Source: Cylindrobasidium torrendii FP15055 ss-10 (Eukaryota > Basidiomycota > Agaricomycetes > Agaricales > Physalacriaceae). From it: 39,364 nucleotides of DNA. The position numbers and the translations under genes are program-made. The stretch is taken from NCBI GenBank assembly GCA_000934385.1, contig KN880655.1, positions 1 through 39,364 of the forward strand. Reading direction: 5' to 3'. Positions within the stretch are counted from its first letter, which is position 1, and each line of letters begins with the position of its first letter. Shown piece by piece: positions 20,906 through 31,833 of the stretch. Under the pieces are notes generated by a model that did not search any database, was not told the DNA's origin, and was given only the letters and a program-made list of their open reading frames with translations.

Positions 20906-23376
20906 CTAGTGGTGCAGCTGTGCGTATCCTAAGAGCAGCTCTTCAAATTCTCCCAATCTCGGCAACACGATTTTCCCATCTTCAGACCTCCGTCTTCCCA
21001 CCCATTCTTCAATCTTCGCCGCGACATTCTCCACCCCGAACCCAAAGATCTCGAACAGCTTCTCCTGCGGCGCAGAACAACCAAACGTGTGCATGGATAG
21101 CGAGGCGTGCGCATATCGTGCCCAGCCGTACGATGACCATGCCTCGATGCCGACGACGAGCGCCTTCCCACTTCCGAGAACCTCATCCCGGTACTCGAAC
21201 GGCTGCCTGTCGAAATGTGCTTGACTTGGCATTGACACGACACGAACGACCAAGCCCAGTTTCTCGCTAAGAAGCTTCGCGGCGTCAATGGCGCGCGCAA
21301 CCTCTGAGCCGGTACCGATGAGAACAAGCTCTGGGGCGGCGGTGGCAGAGGTGGAAAAGATGGGATACGCGCCAAGCTTGACTTTGCTGCGGTCGGAGCC
21401 TTCGAGGAGAGGGACGTTTTGACGCGAAAAGGCGAAGAGCGAGGGTGTATCTGATGCATCGAGCGCAAGTTCCCATGCGCCCATGACCTCTTCTGCGTCC
21501 GCTGGGCGAACGAAGTTGAAGTTCGGAAGGCTACGGTACAAACTAGCCAACCTACAATGCGTTTCAGCCTATGGGTCAACGCAGGAAGAATGAACACACG
21601 CTATAGGTTGGTGAGTTGGACCGTCCTCGCCGATCCCAATACAGTCGTGAGTTCCGACTCCGATGATACGAAGCTTCTGGAGTGCGCTCATTCGTGCGGC
21701 AGGAGCAGCATAAATCCAAAACTGGAAAAATGTCGAACAAATTCTAGCGGGAATGAGCGTCGACAGGAAAAAGACAAGCTCAGAAGCGTACGGGATGAAC
21801 AGGCCCTTGTGAAATGCAGCCATGCCATTCGCTGCAGCGACCATAGCAAACTCGCGAATACCGTAACGAATCTGACGTCCAGAGTAATCTCCCAAACCGC
21901 TTTCTGGCGCCTGGAAGTCCGTCTGGCCCTTGAAACTGACGAACGTCGAGTCGGCGAGGTCGGCGGACCCAGCGGTGAAGGTGTTGTATTTGCTAGCGAG
22001 AGCGTTGACGGCGATGCCAGACGACTTGCGTGTTGGCTGGGGTGCAGAAGGGAGGTCAGATTTGGGGGGCAATTGCTGGCGCCAGTCGGCAGGAAGCTGG
22101 CCTGACAGACGCTGTGTAAGTTCGGCATGCTCAGCAGGGAAAGCGTCGGCGTATTGGCTGAAGAGCGTGGTCCAGGCGGCCTCGTCGTCCGCGCCGCGCT
22201 TGACGACGGGGCGATAGTAATCTAAAGGAAGGTCAGTCTGTTTTGGCTGACGACCTCTGGGACTGCTTACCATACACCTCGTCGGGAATGACACACTTGA
22301 TTTCCGGGTCGAAACCGAGCGCGCTCTTTGTATACTTCGTCTCGTCTGGGCCGAGCGCGGTGCCATGGGCAGCGCCAGTGTTGGCTTTGCGCGAGCCATA
22401 CCCAATGACCGTGCGGATATGGATGAAGACGGGTTTCCCCTTGACTGTCTTTGCAGTTTCGAAGGCATGTATGATTGCCCCAAGCTAGGAGCGGGTGAGA
22501 TACAAGGTCAAAATACATAGATGCACTTACATCGTTCGTGCCATCCTCGATTTTGATGACATGGAAGCCATTGGCAGCCATCTTCGCGCAAGTATCTTCG
22601 GTGAAGGTGATGTTGATGTTTCCGTCAACTGTAATCTGGAGGCGCGGTCAGTCGACTATGGATGCGTCAACCAAAAACATACATGGTTGTCGTCGTAGAT
22701 GACAATGAGGTTGTCTAACTTGAGGTGGCCTGCCATTGATAAGGCTTCCTGGCCGACACCCTCCTGCAAGCAGCCGTCGCCGGTAAACGCCCAGACTGTA
22801 GAGTTGAATAGCTCGTAGTCGGACTTGTTGTAGGTCGCGGCCAGATTCTTTGCCGCGATAGCCATCCCAACAGCGTTTGCGAGGCCTTGGCCCAGAGGAC
22901 CGGTGGTCACTTCGCAGCCGGGGTATTCGATTTCAGGATGACCAGCGGCCATGCCGAAATTGGGGTTGTGGTACGTCTTGAGCTGGTCGAGTGTCCATGC
23001 ATCGTAGCCAGTGAAGTGAAGCTGGATGTACTGCATGAGGCACGCATGGCCAGCACTCAATACAAATCGGTCGCGGTTCAGCCTGAAATGAGGCATGTCA
23101 GAAGGTGGAGTGTGGGGTATGTGAATGAGTGCGGGTACCAATCAGGGTTCTTGGGGTTGTAACGCATCGCAAAGCGCCAGAGCGCAATGGCAATGTTTGC
23201 AGCGCCCATGACAGTGCCAGGATGGCCTCCTTTGAACTAATTCGAAGATGTAAGTCCAGTTTAAGTGTTAGCAGACTTCGTACTTCTTGCGTCAAGTCCG
23301 CGGCCAGGCATCGAATGGTGTTTGCGACGAGTTTCTCTGGAGTGTCGTTGAACTTGCGGTCGACAGAAGCTGACAT
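20906..23376 (-). CDS. Transketolase of the dihydroxyacetone-synthase type, 709 aa
   Basis: Eight exons; seven introns (21552-21599, 21744-21791, 22222-22270, 22485-22530, 22636-22682, 23083-23138, 23237-23283) leave exactly 2130 nt. It has the full thiamine-diphosphate enzyme layout: GGHPG (His36), AGHPEIEYPG, TTGPLGQG, GDGCLQEG (165-172) with Asn196 as metal ligand, GSADLADSTF, RYGIREFAM carrying the catalytic Glu, THDCIGIGEDGPTHQPI, SRQNVP and an SMPS segment. The residue after THQPI is Ala, where ordinary transketolases have Glu; methylotrophic-yeast dihydroxyacetone synthase also has Ala, and YAAPA-R fits that branch. DHAS transfers a two-carbon unit from xylulose-5-P to formaldehyde, giving dihydroxyacetone and glyceraldehyde-3-P. 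The C-terminus (QLHH) is not a peroxisomal PTS1. A housekeeping transketolase is presumably elsewhere. Confidence 0.93.
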
Positions 23377-23849
23377 AGTGAATGTTTTGGTTCAGTGTCG
23401 TCCATAATGGTACATATAAGAATAACCACAAGGCCGAAGGACATATACAAGCCCGACATGGAAGTCAAGCGCAAGAACGCACCGGACCGGTGTGAGCCCA
23501 TGATCACGCCGAGCATTTCATGTTTGTGCTTCGGCCAATTATTGGCAATAGGGCCGTTCTCTACTGGTTCTCTCACAGAACAGGCCACCTGGATAAACGA
23601 ATTTGGATGCAAGCAAAGCTCCCCTATTCCCAGTCGATTCCCTGTGGCAAGAAAACCGCTAGTTTGACTACACATCATCCTCCGTGCTCTGTATTTCCGC
23701 CCCGGGCCCGGGTTTGTCGCGAAGCGCCGGTCATTAAGTGCCTGCAGAACCTTTCTATCGGTCATTTAGGAACTATATCTTGAGACGCTAATTCCAGAAA
23801 ACAGCCCCCGTCAATCCAGCGCCCTTCTTGTTCTTCCTACTTCACCACC
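23377..23849. promoter_or_regulatory. Divergent promoter between transketolase and SDR
   Basis: A 473-bp shared upstream region. At 23697-23708 the minus strand reads GGCCCGGGGCGG, whose first ten bases recur exactly in the DAK promoter at 34030-34039. CGG/CCG triplets of this kind are the usual half-sites of Zn2Cys6 regulators. No strong TATA box for either gene. Confidence 0.45.
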
Positions 23850-24926
23850 ATGTCTCCCATTGCCACCTCGAACGGAACGCCGTCTGGAATTGTCCCACCA
23901 GTGGATGGAGTATCACTGAAATCAGATGATCCATCTGTGAGCCAGCTTTTCTCTCTCAAGGGAAGGACAGCTATCGGTACGTCCTTCATTGTGACCTTGA
24001 GATCGACCCGCTCATAGAATCAGTTACTGGCGGCGCCCGTGGACTTGGAATAACTCTTGCATCAGCCTTGGTAGAATCTGGAGCTCACGTCTACTGTCTC
24101 GATATCCTCCCAGAAGCATCTCCCAAGGAGTGGGCCGAACTCGTTGCACTTGCAGAAGAGCACGGCGTCACAGTGAACTACCGCCATGTCGACATCACCA
24201 GCCCCGACCTGGTCAAAGCAGTATTTGAGGGAATTGCGTCTGAGGCGCCAGCGCCCGTGCGCGTTCTCATTGCTGCTGCTGGAAGTGCGTCCCCATGTTT
24301 GTTCTTCGTGCCGCGTACTAATATCTACGTTTTAGTCCAACACGAATGCCCTGCCATCGAGTACTCCGCCGATCTCGTGAAGCGTATGATGGACGTCAAT
24401 GTCGTTGGAACCTTCAACACCATTCAGGCGGCCGCCATAGAAATGCTCAAGCACGGCTTGGGTGGGTCCATCATTATGATTGCCTCTATGAGTGGCTCCA
24501 TTGCCAACCGTGGCCTCCAATGCACCGCGTAGTGAGTCCATCGAAACGTAGTTACCATACTTGTTACTCACCGGACGAAAGCAACACCTCCAAGGCTGGA
24601 CTAATCCAAATGTGTCGTTCAGTCTCCGCTGAGTGGGCAGGGCAAGGCATTCGCGTGAACACCATCAGCCCGGGCTATATCATGACGGCGATGACTGCAA
24701 AGCTGCTAGAGACGCAGCCTGAGCTCGAGAAGCGATGGGCGGACGACAACCCTCTGCAGCGCGTGTCGCAACCATGGGAATACAAAGGACCAGCTGTCTT
24801 CCTGGCGTCAGACGCCAGTTCATTCTGTACGGGCATGGACCTTCGCGTCGAGTACGTCTTTTCATTCTCGTGCACACCGGGTGGGCAATTAACTTTTATT
24901 GTAGCGGTGGTCACTGTGCATGGTAG
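23850..24926 (+). CDS. Short-chain dehydrogenase/reductase, 291 aa
   Basis: Five exons with introns 23977-24023, 24285-24335, 24532-24581 and 24852-24904 sum to 876 nt. It is a classical SDR: TGGARGLG (44-51) for cofactor binding, Asp69 at the end of the second strand (favouring NAD(H)), an AAAG segment, catalytic Ser182, and the YxxxK pair Tyr195/Lys199 (YNTSKAG), followed by INTISPGY-like NTISPGYIMT. The C-terminus DGGHCAW is typical of polyol/sugar-acting fungal SDRs. It probably interconverts a polyol or hydroxyketone with its oxidised partner; the substrate cannot be read from the sequence. Divergent from the transketolase gene and next to the regulator, so likely co-regulated with both. 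Confidence 0.94.
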
Positions 24927-25114
24927 ATTCATTAGACGAGCTGGAACCCTTGTTTGGGAAATTATACCACTGTAATACTCAATAGTGAATTCATTTTGTA
25001 CATGCTCTCATTCGCTCTCAGGAAGCCTATTTTTGATAAGAGAAAAGCAACCAGGCTCCACAATCTAATCTTTGACCTTCTTGTCGTTCTGCGCGCAGGT
25101 TCGAAAGCTGGGGC

Positions 25115-25132
25115 TGCGGGGTCAACCCCGCA
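25115..25132. promoter_or_regulatory. Perfect 18-bp inverted repeat upstream of the Zn2Cys6 gene
   Basis: TGCGGGGTCAACCCCGCA: two 8-bp arms around CA. It contains CGG-N8-CCG, the inverted-triplet form that dimeric Zn2Cys6 proteins bind. It lies 154 bp before the ATG of the regulator, between the SDR end and the TF, so autoregulation is possible. Inference only. Confidence 0.5.
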
Positions 25133-25285
25133 CTGATGGGATCACCAGCCTAGGCACAATTCAGGCACCTCATTTTGGCTCTGCTCTACCAACACTCGTT
25201 CACAACCACCCTGGACGTCCATTCTCTGCTAAATTCGAGTAACGCTGAAGGCGGCGGCTCAACTACGCAAGATCCAGTCAACACT

Positions 25286-28152
25286 ATGTCTTCTTCGACC
25301 CCAGAGTCAGCGACCCAGCCATCGGCGCCATCGTCCCTGCCGACCGAGGGCGCGTCCGGCAGCAAAGAGCAGCGTTTTCTCGCATGCCTGCGATGCCGCG
25401 CAAAGAAAGCAAAATGTGACAACGTACAGCCAGTATGCGGTACCTGCGCGAAAACTAACGCAGAGTGCGTCCGGCCGAGTTGTCGACGGAGGAAGCGCAC
25501 ACGTAAAGAGATGGAGGAGGCGGAGCGGTTGGACCCCAAGCGTGCTAAGGGACGCATATCATACGAGACCGATATTGGTGGCCCGGTGTGTTTATTTGCA
25601 ACTCAATTTATGTATGCAGCTCATGAATCTGAAGGAATACTTGACACCGCCTAAATTCTCAGCACCATTTTCCACAGCCCCATCCCTTTTGTTACCTCCC
25701 CAACCATCCAGCAGAAATGGCACTCTCGCGACGGTCAAGTATGAAATGCCTCATCGCACGCAAATGGCGTCTGGGACTTCATCATCATCCTCCCACCCGC
25801 CGGCAGATCCGAAGATGGTAGAAGCCCTAAGTAGGCAAATGGCGTATCTCGAGGGTGACCCAGGCGAGAGCAAGGTCCTAAAAGTGCATTACGTGCGTCT
25901 CCTCGTTGGCTATACATTCACCATCCGCTTACCCTGCACATTTTAATAGTATCGATTCGTGCGTGACCAGTCTATTTCCCCATACTACCCCGGCTCACCT
26001 TCTGTTAGTCTGGAAAAACAGCTATCCACCCCGGATTCAACCGTATCGTTATCAAACTTCGTAGCCAGGCTTCTACATCGCCCAACTCGTCTCCCACCGG
26101 TGGCAAATTCAACGTCAGCGACACCCGTTCTCCCGTTGAGCCACAGCTCGAAGACATTACATCCCTTCCCCCGGACACATCGATGGTCGACACGTTCTTT
26201 GAATATTTTGGACAACACTTTCCCTTCCTTCGTCCGAGCCGAGTGAAGGACAGGATCCAGAGGTGGGTTCTAAAGCGACGAGGTCGGGGTCAGCTGACAG
26301 CTTTACAGCGAAACCATGTCCGCGTTTCTCTTGCACGCTATGAACGCGCTTGCCGTCCGGTAGGATTCTCGTGCTTGGGGAAGGTCATACACTTACTATG
26401 CTACCCAGATTCGTTCCCAATTCACCTCGCAAAGCATCCCAATATATCTCAGCGGCATGGGTTCTCGTCCCACCATTGCTGCGACTACCTTCTCTTGAAG
26501 TTGTTGCTGGTCTCTTGTTCCTCTCGTGGGCAGAGTTTGGAGAGGTTGGTCTTCTGCTAAACATAGTCACCAACACTAATCCAGTCTTCAGGGCTCTGAG
26601 AGTGGTTTATGGGTACGACGCTTTCCACATCCCTTAGGTGCTGTTGACAGGTCGCCTTTAGAACTTCGCGGGCCTTGCCATTCGGATGGCACTGGACATA
26701 GGTCTGCACAAGGCATGTTTTGTGCATCCTCACTGGACTGAAAGTTAACCTCTGCTCAGGAAGATGCAGATCCTGATGCTGTAGACGACAACGTATGCTC
26801 GGGAAAATTGCTTTTTTGGTGTTTATTTCTGACGGTCGGTCATTCACTTCCAGCTTCTATATTCATCTCATATACTCATTTCAGGATCGAATCTTGGCAT
26901 TTGGGACTGGGCGACCTGTGTCTATTCACGAAGAGTTCGTGGAGATTCCGCTTCCAACTGCACAAGACATCCTCGAGCCCGGAGAGTATCCGCCAACAAC
27001 ACCGTCACCTTTCCCATCCGTGGTTAAACTCTTCTCGGTCGCAGGACGGATTTCAAATATCCTTGTCAGTTTCATCCCTCGCTCACACTGCATGTACTGA
27101 AGTTTATATAGAACGAAAGTCGAGGGGCGTTGAGAACACTTGTGCAACCCGCGGCGTATAACCCAGAGATCCTGGAGTTGCTTCAGGCCAGGCTCGTTCA
27201 GTTTCTCAGTAGCCTTCCTCAAGACCTCGTGTGGTCTGTTGATAATTTTCGTGCCCAATCTGCTATCCACCAAGGGGTCAGTGAATCTAAGGGATTCCTC
27301 GAAGCTATGGTGACTGACAGCATCTTAGGGAATGTTTCTATTTCTGCACCTCTGGGCCAACGCCGTTATCGCGCTCATCCATCATCCGAACCTTGGACAC
27401 AGCCAAGGCGGGGAGACACCAATTTCTTCTAGCCTGCATCGTTCTATCAAGCTGTCCCTCGCGTCGTCAAGACAGATCGCGGACTGTCTGGTGTTTGCCG
27501 ACCTGTTTGACGCTGCGTCGTATTGCGCTACGCCGTTCTGCAACCAGTGCTTGTTCATTGCGGGGGTTGCGTTTATATACGACGCGCAGACGGAGGACGT
27601 GGGCCAGGGAACGCATGGGGATTTCATCAAGGGACTGGTTAAGCAGAACCTATCTGCGCTGATGAAGGCGCTGAAGAGGATGGAGCATTATTGGACTGGG
27701 CTGGGGTACATCATTGACGTGAGTTCTTTGTTACTGGTATTGGTGCGTAGTGGCTCACAAGCGACCACAGGTGCTCGAGCAGCGCGCAGACGGACGGGGT
27801 TGGTCCAAGGTCGACTTTGATGTGACGCAGGACAAGGTGTCGAGTTTTATCTCGATACCGGATATGGGGATTCTCAGACGGGTGTCGGGTGGGAAGGGGT
27901 TGTCGTCGCCGATGAACAGTCCCCATGATAGTACGGCGTCGACGGAGATTCCTGGGCCGCACTCTCTTCTGGCAGCGGAATCAACCAGTGCGCATCATCC
28001 TTCCTTTTTCAAGTGCTGTCCCTGACTTGTCCTCGTGCGCTGTAGACTGGTCGTTCGACGCACTGCTGTCGCAGTACCAGGTGGAGGAGGTGACGGCGTC
28101 TGCGACAAATTTCGACTTTTCGAACATGTTTCCGCCTGGGTTTAGTTGGTGA
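25286..28152 (+). CDS. Zn2Cys6 transcription factor with fungal-specific domain, 742 aa
   Basis: Fourteen exons total 743 codons. Cys34, 37, 44, 51, 54 and 61 form a canonical C-x2-C-x6-C-x6-C-x2-C-x6-C cluster followed by a basic linker (CRRRKRTRKEMEE). Then come a Ser/Pro-rich stretch, SGKTAIHPGFNRIVIKLRS, and the fungal-specific regulatory domain: VDTFFEYFGQHFPFL, SLEVVAGLLFLSWAEFGEG, FAGLAIRMALDIGLHK and WCLFLTDRILAFGTGRPVS. It ends with FDFSNMFPPGFSW. The middle contains a 9-nt exon (25950-25958, TATCGATTC) between two GTGCGT...TAG introns and a 21-nt exon (26592-26612). The intron 26713-26759 uses a GC donor. Placement beside transporter, SDR, transketolase and DAK makes it the likely pathway regulator. 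The first intron (34 nt) is unusually short. Confidence 0.92.
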
Positions 28153-28676
28153 CGAAGGCGTGTTTTGCGCTTGTTGCTTGCCCATCTATTTACTTTATTT
28201 CTTTATTGTGTAAGGTGTCTGCGTTACTATACCTTGTTGTGATTTGTAGCTTTCGTATTTGCTCCGGTGTATGACCAGTCTCTACTACTTATAATTATTC
28301 CGTTCTTTTTGGTGAGCGAGGCTCCGGTGATGCAGCAGGCATTCACATAGTGCACTCGACTCTCGAGTGGCTAGACCCTTTCAAGATATCGACCTGACGA
28401 TTGCGCAAGCCATAACCTGACTAGGTTCTAAGCCGTTTCTTCACTTGTCTTTCACTGAGCATGAGGCTTCGGCTGAGCTTCGGGAGATAAAATCATAAAC
28501 TTCAATAAAGTGCATGGCTATGTAAGGGCTTCCGCGCCGACTACTGTGTCCGAACTCGATCATCCGTCTAACGTGTTCACTAGACTTTCACCATCCTTTG
28601 CCCTGCCTCTGCCTGTGAGGCTTGCAGCTGGTCTTTTTCACAAGCGGGACCCATCGGAGGATAAATACATACGAAA
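28153..28676. other. Intergenic, nothing recognised
   Basis: Contains the 3' UTR of the regulator and, near 28659-28666, an ATAAATA run that could be the TATA element of the next small gene. Confidence 0.5.
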
Positions 28677-28990
28677 ATGGAGAAACACCCTGGATCATCA
28701 TCGCTTCTTCTGCTTGTGTTGGCACTTATCGTCCTGCTGTACGTCCCAAGCTGCCAGAGTCATATAACACGGCCCAAACTAACTCATTCCCTAGCTTTGC
28801 AGCGCTCATGTGGTGCTTCCTGTCCTCGTGTATGGGAGTGTCCTTACGGGAAATATTCTCGACAATGGCCAATTCGTCCACTACAAGAAGTCGTGGTCCC
28901 ACTCGGCGCTTCAGAGAAGACGAGCGGGATATATGGGAGATGGAATATCGAGGACAGGCAGGAGGTCCGGGAACCGCCGGTTACTACTGA
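28677..28990 (+). CDS. Small single-pass membrane protein, 85 aa
   Basis: Exons 28677-28738 and 28795-28990 join over a 56-nt intron with GTACGT donor, ACTAAC branch and CCTAG acceptor to give 258 nt. After MEKHPGSSS comes a long hydrophobic stretch (LLLLVLALIVLLFAALMW), then a charged C-terminal half rich in Arg/Glu (RRFREDERDIWEMEYRG) ending AGYY. It reads as a tail-facing-cytosol membrane peptide. Without splicing, a 105-residue product with a signal-peptide look would result; the strong intron signals favour the shorter one. No family recognised. Confidence 0.55.
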
Positions 28991-29381
28991 GTAGAATCGA
29001 CGATGTTGGGCAAGAGCAGCGTCATTGGATGGCTAGCGGGAATGCGCGATCGAAGCCAGAAGACGCGTCCTTGTCAGCGCCACATACGGGCGGGCAATTT
29101 GGCCTTTTGTGCGCTGTATTCGTTTGACCGGAGGCGGCGGGGAAAAATGATCGACATTTTGGCTCTGTTTGGTGCTTCTTTCTTGGAGCGTATATAAAGG
29201 GCGTTTCGAACGCACGAAGGTTCAGACTCGCGTTCGCCTCTGCCCATTCTATCTCGCAATTGAAAAGGACAGGAAGTCATACACCCTACTCCCCCTCATC
29301 GCTACTCATTCACTTCACGCGACAATTCTATCAACTCTTCTCCATCCCGCCTCCAAAGCCTGCATCGCTTGATATCCAAGA
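28991..29381. promoter_or_regulatory. Promoter of the proline-rich protein gene
   Basis: TATATAAAG at 29191-29199 is a strong TATA box about 190 nt before the ATG at 29382; the leader after about 29225 is C/T-rich, as in highly expressed fungal genes. A 64-codon frame at 29003-29197 overlaps this promoter and is not called. Confidence 0.6.
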
Positions 29382-30769
29382 ATGAAGATTCCTTCTAGCT
29401 CGTCGCTTGTGTTTGCCACTCTCGCCCTTTCGTCTTCGTCGTCGAACCTGTCCGTGTTGGCTGCGCCTACTAGCGAGACTTCCAGCGACGCTTCTATCGG
29501 CCCCTCGTCCAGCAATCATCATATCGCTTCTCGCCGTGGCTCGTTCAACTTTGCACAGGCTGAGCGCGACTCGCTGTCGGACGGCGCAAGCAACCTTGGA
29601 CGCGGCTCTTTCCCTCATGTTGATCCTCTGCCGCGCTCGTCATCCTCGAAGAGACATATCGCCCGGTCACCTTCTGTAGATGGTGTGTTCTTCGTGCTCT
29701 CGCCTAGGTTTAAACTGACCCAGTCGCAGCGTCTGACCTGCACCGACGCGGCGGGTGCGAAGACATGCTAGGCGAGGTCGTTGGCAGGATCACGCCTTTG
29801 GCACCACTTGGCGGCGCACTCCAGCCTGTCCTTCATACGATCTTTGGGCTTCCTATCGTTGGCGGCATTCTCGGCGGTCTCTGCTCCGACAAGGCTCCTC
29901 AGGCCTCTGGCATCGAGTCACTGCAGGGCCAAGGTCAGCTTTCGATGCAACAAGCAGAAACTTCCATGCAAGACCTCGCCAAGTCCATAGAGGACGCATT
30001 CGGTGAAGGCTCGAACCCCTCGTCGCCACCTGCTCGTAGAGCTGAAGAAGCCGACGCCTCCCCGACCGACAATGCACCTGTGAAGCCGCCCGTTAAGCCC
30101 CCTGTGTCGCCACCGTCTCCACCGACGGACAAGCTCCCTGTGTCGCCACCGTCTCCACCGACGGACAAGCTCCCTGTCTCGCCGCCGTCTCCGCCAACGG
30201 ACAAACTCCCTGTGACGCCGCCAAGTGCACCCTCCCCGCCTACGGAGAAGCTTCCAGTTCAGCCTCCAGTGTCTCCCCCGACTGCAGGCAAGGCTCCCGC
30301 TCCGCCTACGGACAAGTTGCCTGTTCAGCCGCCGGTGTCGCCGCCGGCTCCGCCCAACAGCCCGATGCCACAGGCTGCTGCCGCTGACACCACTATCACA
30401 CCTCCGGTCGCTGTCGGTGGCACTGCTCGTCCTCCAGTCGCCCCTCCAACCGTGACGCCGCCCGTGGATACTCCTTCTGCCAAGGCGCCTGTCCAGCCTC
30501 CCATTGCTCCCCCGGTGGTCGCAGACCCTAAGAAACCTGGCAATGGCGCGACTGTTCAGACTCCCCCGACTGTGGTTATCCCAATGGACCCACCCACCCC
30601 TGGCGCGAATTCAAAGAGCGTCGAGGACGGGTCTGACGAGCAGGACGGCCAACTTGACGATCAAGACGGCGAGGATGAGCCTGAGGACGACGGTGTAGAA
30701 GGTGATGAGCCTGCGGAGGACGACGAATCGTCGCCGTCTGCGCCTTCTCGTCGTCGTTCGGATTGCTGA
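29382..30769 (+). CDS. Secreted proline-rich protein with 12-residue repeats, 446 aa
   Basis: Two exons (29382-29682 and 29730-30769; 47-nt intron) give 1341 nt. It starts with a signal peptide (MKIPSSSSLVFATLALSSSS, cleavage likely after VLAA), then a Ser-rich region with SRRG and SSKRH, possible Kex2 sites, then a compact part (GRITPLAPLGGALQPVLHTI and GLPIVGGILGGLCSDKA). Residues about 210-360 are Pro-rich with repeats of (D/E)KLPVSPPSPPT, each 36 bp, at least four near-perfect copies. The C-terminus is strongly acidic and ends in SRRRSDC. Likely a cell-wall or extracellular-matrix protein resembling extensins in composition. No catalytic motif. The repeats make it a likely length-variable locus. 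Confidence 0.85.
30097..30246 (+). repeat. 36-bp coding tandem repeat
   Basis: The unit encoding KLPVSPPSPPTD repeats at a 36-bp period from about 30100 to 30246 with few base changes between the first copies, consistent with recent expansion inside the proline-rich gene. Confidence 0.75.
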
Positions 30770-31833
30770 TTTATTCGCGTGATACCCTGCTATGCATGCC
30801 CGAGTCTGGATACCCTTATTTTACCTTCGGCTTCTACATAATTCGATGGCGCGCTACACAGTTGTGCGCGATATGGCTTTGGGATTTGCGCCATACGCAT
30901 GGACTGTCTTCAGTACGGACGAATACATTATTTTTGGACTGTGATAACACTGTTCGACGTGTGAACTAGTGGCAGATGTCTCCTATTCACGGCACACTAA
31001 GGCGCATGAAAGCTGTGGATGTTTGCTTGAAGGTCAAAGAAAAGCGAAAACTGTCAAATCGGACCCACTGATGCCCTTTCGACGCTCAAACGAAGACATT
31101 GGGCACATTTAAATAAGATATCTAGAACCAGTCTTGAAGCTTGGAAATTGAAGCTTGAAGCTTGATTGTCGAGAGAACCCATGTTAGCTTGATCAATTAG
31201 GCGGGTCGCGCAAATATCGACCTCAAAACATCCTGCTGGATTTCAAGCCTTTGGCCATCTTGTCCTCAAACGGTGACACCGATCTCGGCTGACTAATATT
31301 ACATTGTTCAAGTATATACATACTACATTGCTTGTGTTTACTTACCTGCTACGATATATACCATCGGTAGGGACTCACAGTTCTCGAGTGAAGAAATTGG
31401 AATGAACCGAGGCAAACGTCCGCAAGAAGAGCCCTGGGACTATCACACCTGGCACGACACTGACCATCAGCGCCTCCTCCTTTTTTGACTGAGGTGAGAA
31501 ATTAGAAGTACTTGGTGACCGGCGAGCCATAAATTCACGCGCTCGACGTTCAAACGTTCAAGCTTCAAGCTTCAAGGCTTATTTTGTACGCATAATACTG
31601 AGTGATCTTTGGCGCTATAGCAATTGCGGCCGACTCCCACGACATTTGGCAATGGTTGGCCGTTTTCACAACCGCGAGCGGGGTCCACTCGACCAACACT
31701 AGCGACATTGTGCTTTCGACGCAAGAATCCCCTCCGAGTACGACAACAGTTTACAGATACTGGATATATTGACTTCTTGTGTACACTACTTGTTTCTCTA
31801 TATTAAAAATACAAGTTTGGATCTCGCTTCACT
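30770..31833. other. Intergenic between the proline-rich gene and DAK; candidate MITE inside
   Basis: No protein gene found in 1.06 kb. An 18-bp perfect inverted repeat, TTGAAGCTTGAAGCTTGA at 31148-31165 and its complement at 31558-31575, borders about 430 bp without coding potential. Confidence 0.5.
31148..31575. mobile_element. Possible MITE-like element bounded by inverted repeats
   Basis: Terminal-like inverted repeats of 18 bp, each built of tandem CTTGAAG units, with a further GTCGAG match just inside both arms. Total length about 430 bp with no ORF. A target-site duplication is not evident, so this could also be two independent AGCTT-rich patches. Confidence 0.3.

Noticed and set aside
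20906..20914. Peroxisomal targeting of the DHAS-type transketolase
   Set aside because: The C-terminus is Leu-His-His, not an SKL-like PTS1; DAK also lacks one.
21739..21783. 15-16 residue insertion in the transketolase
   Set aside because: It disappears once the GTACGC...GCTAG intron is spliced, and the join then matches the family.
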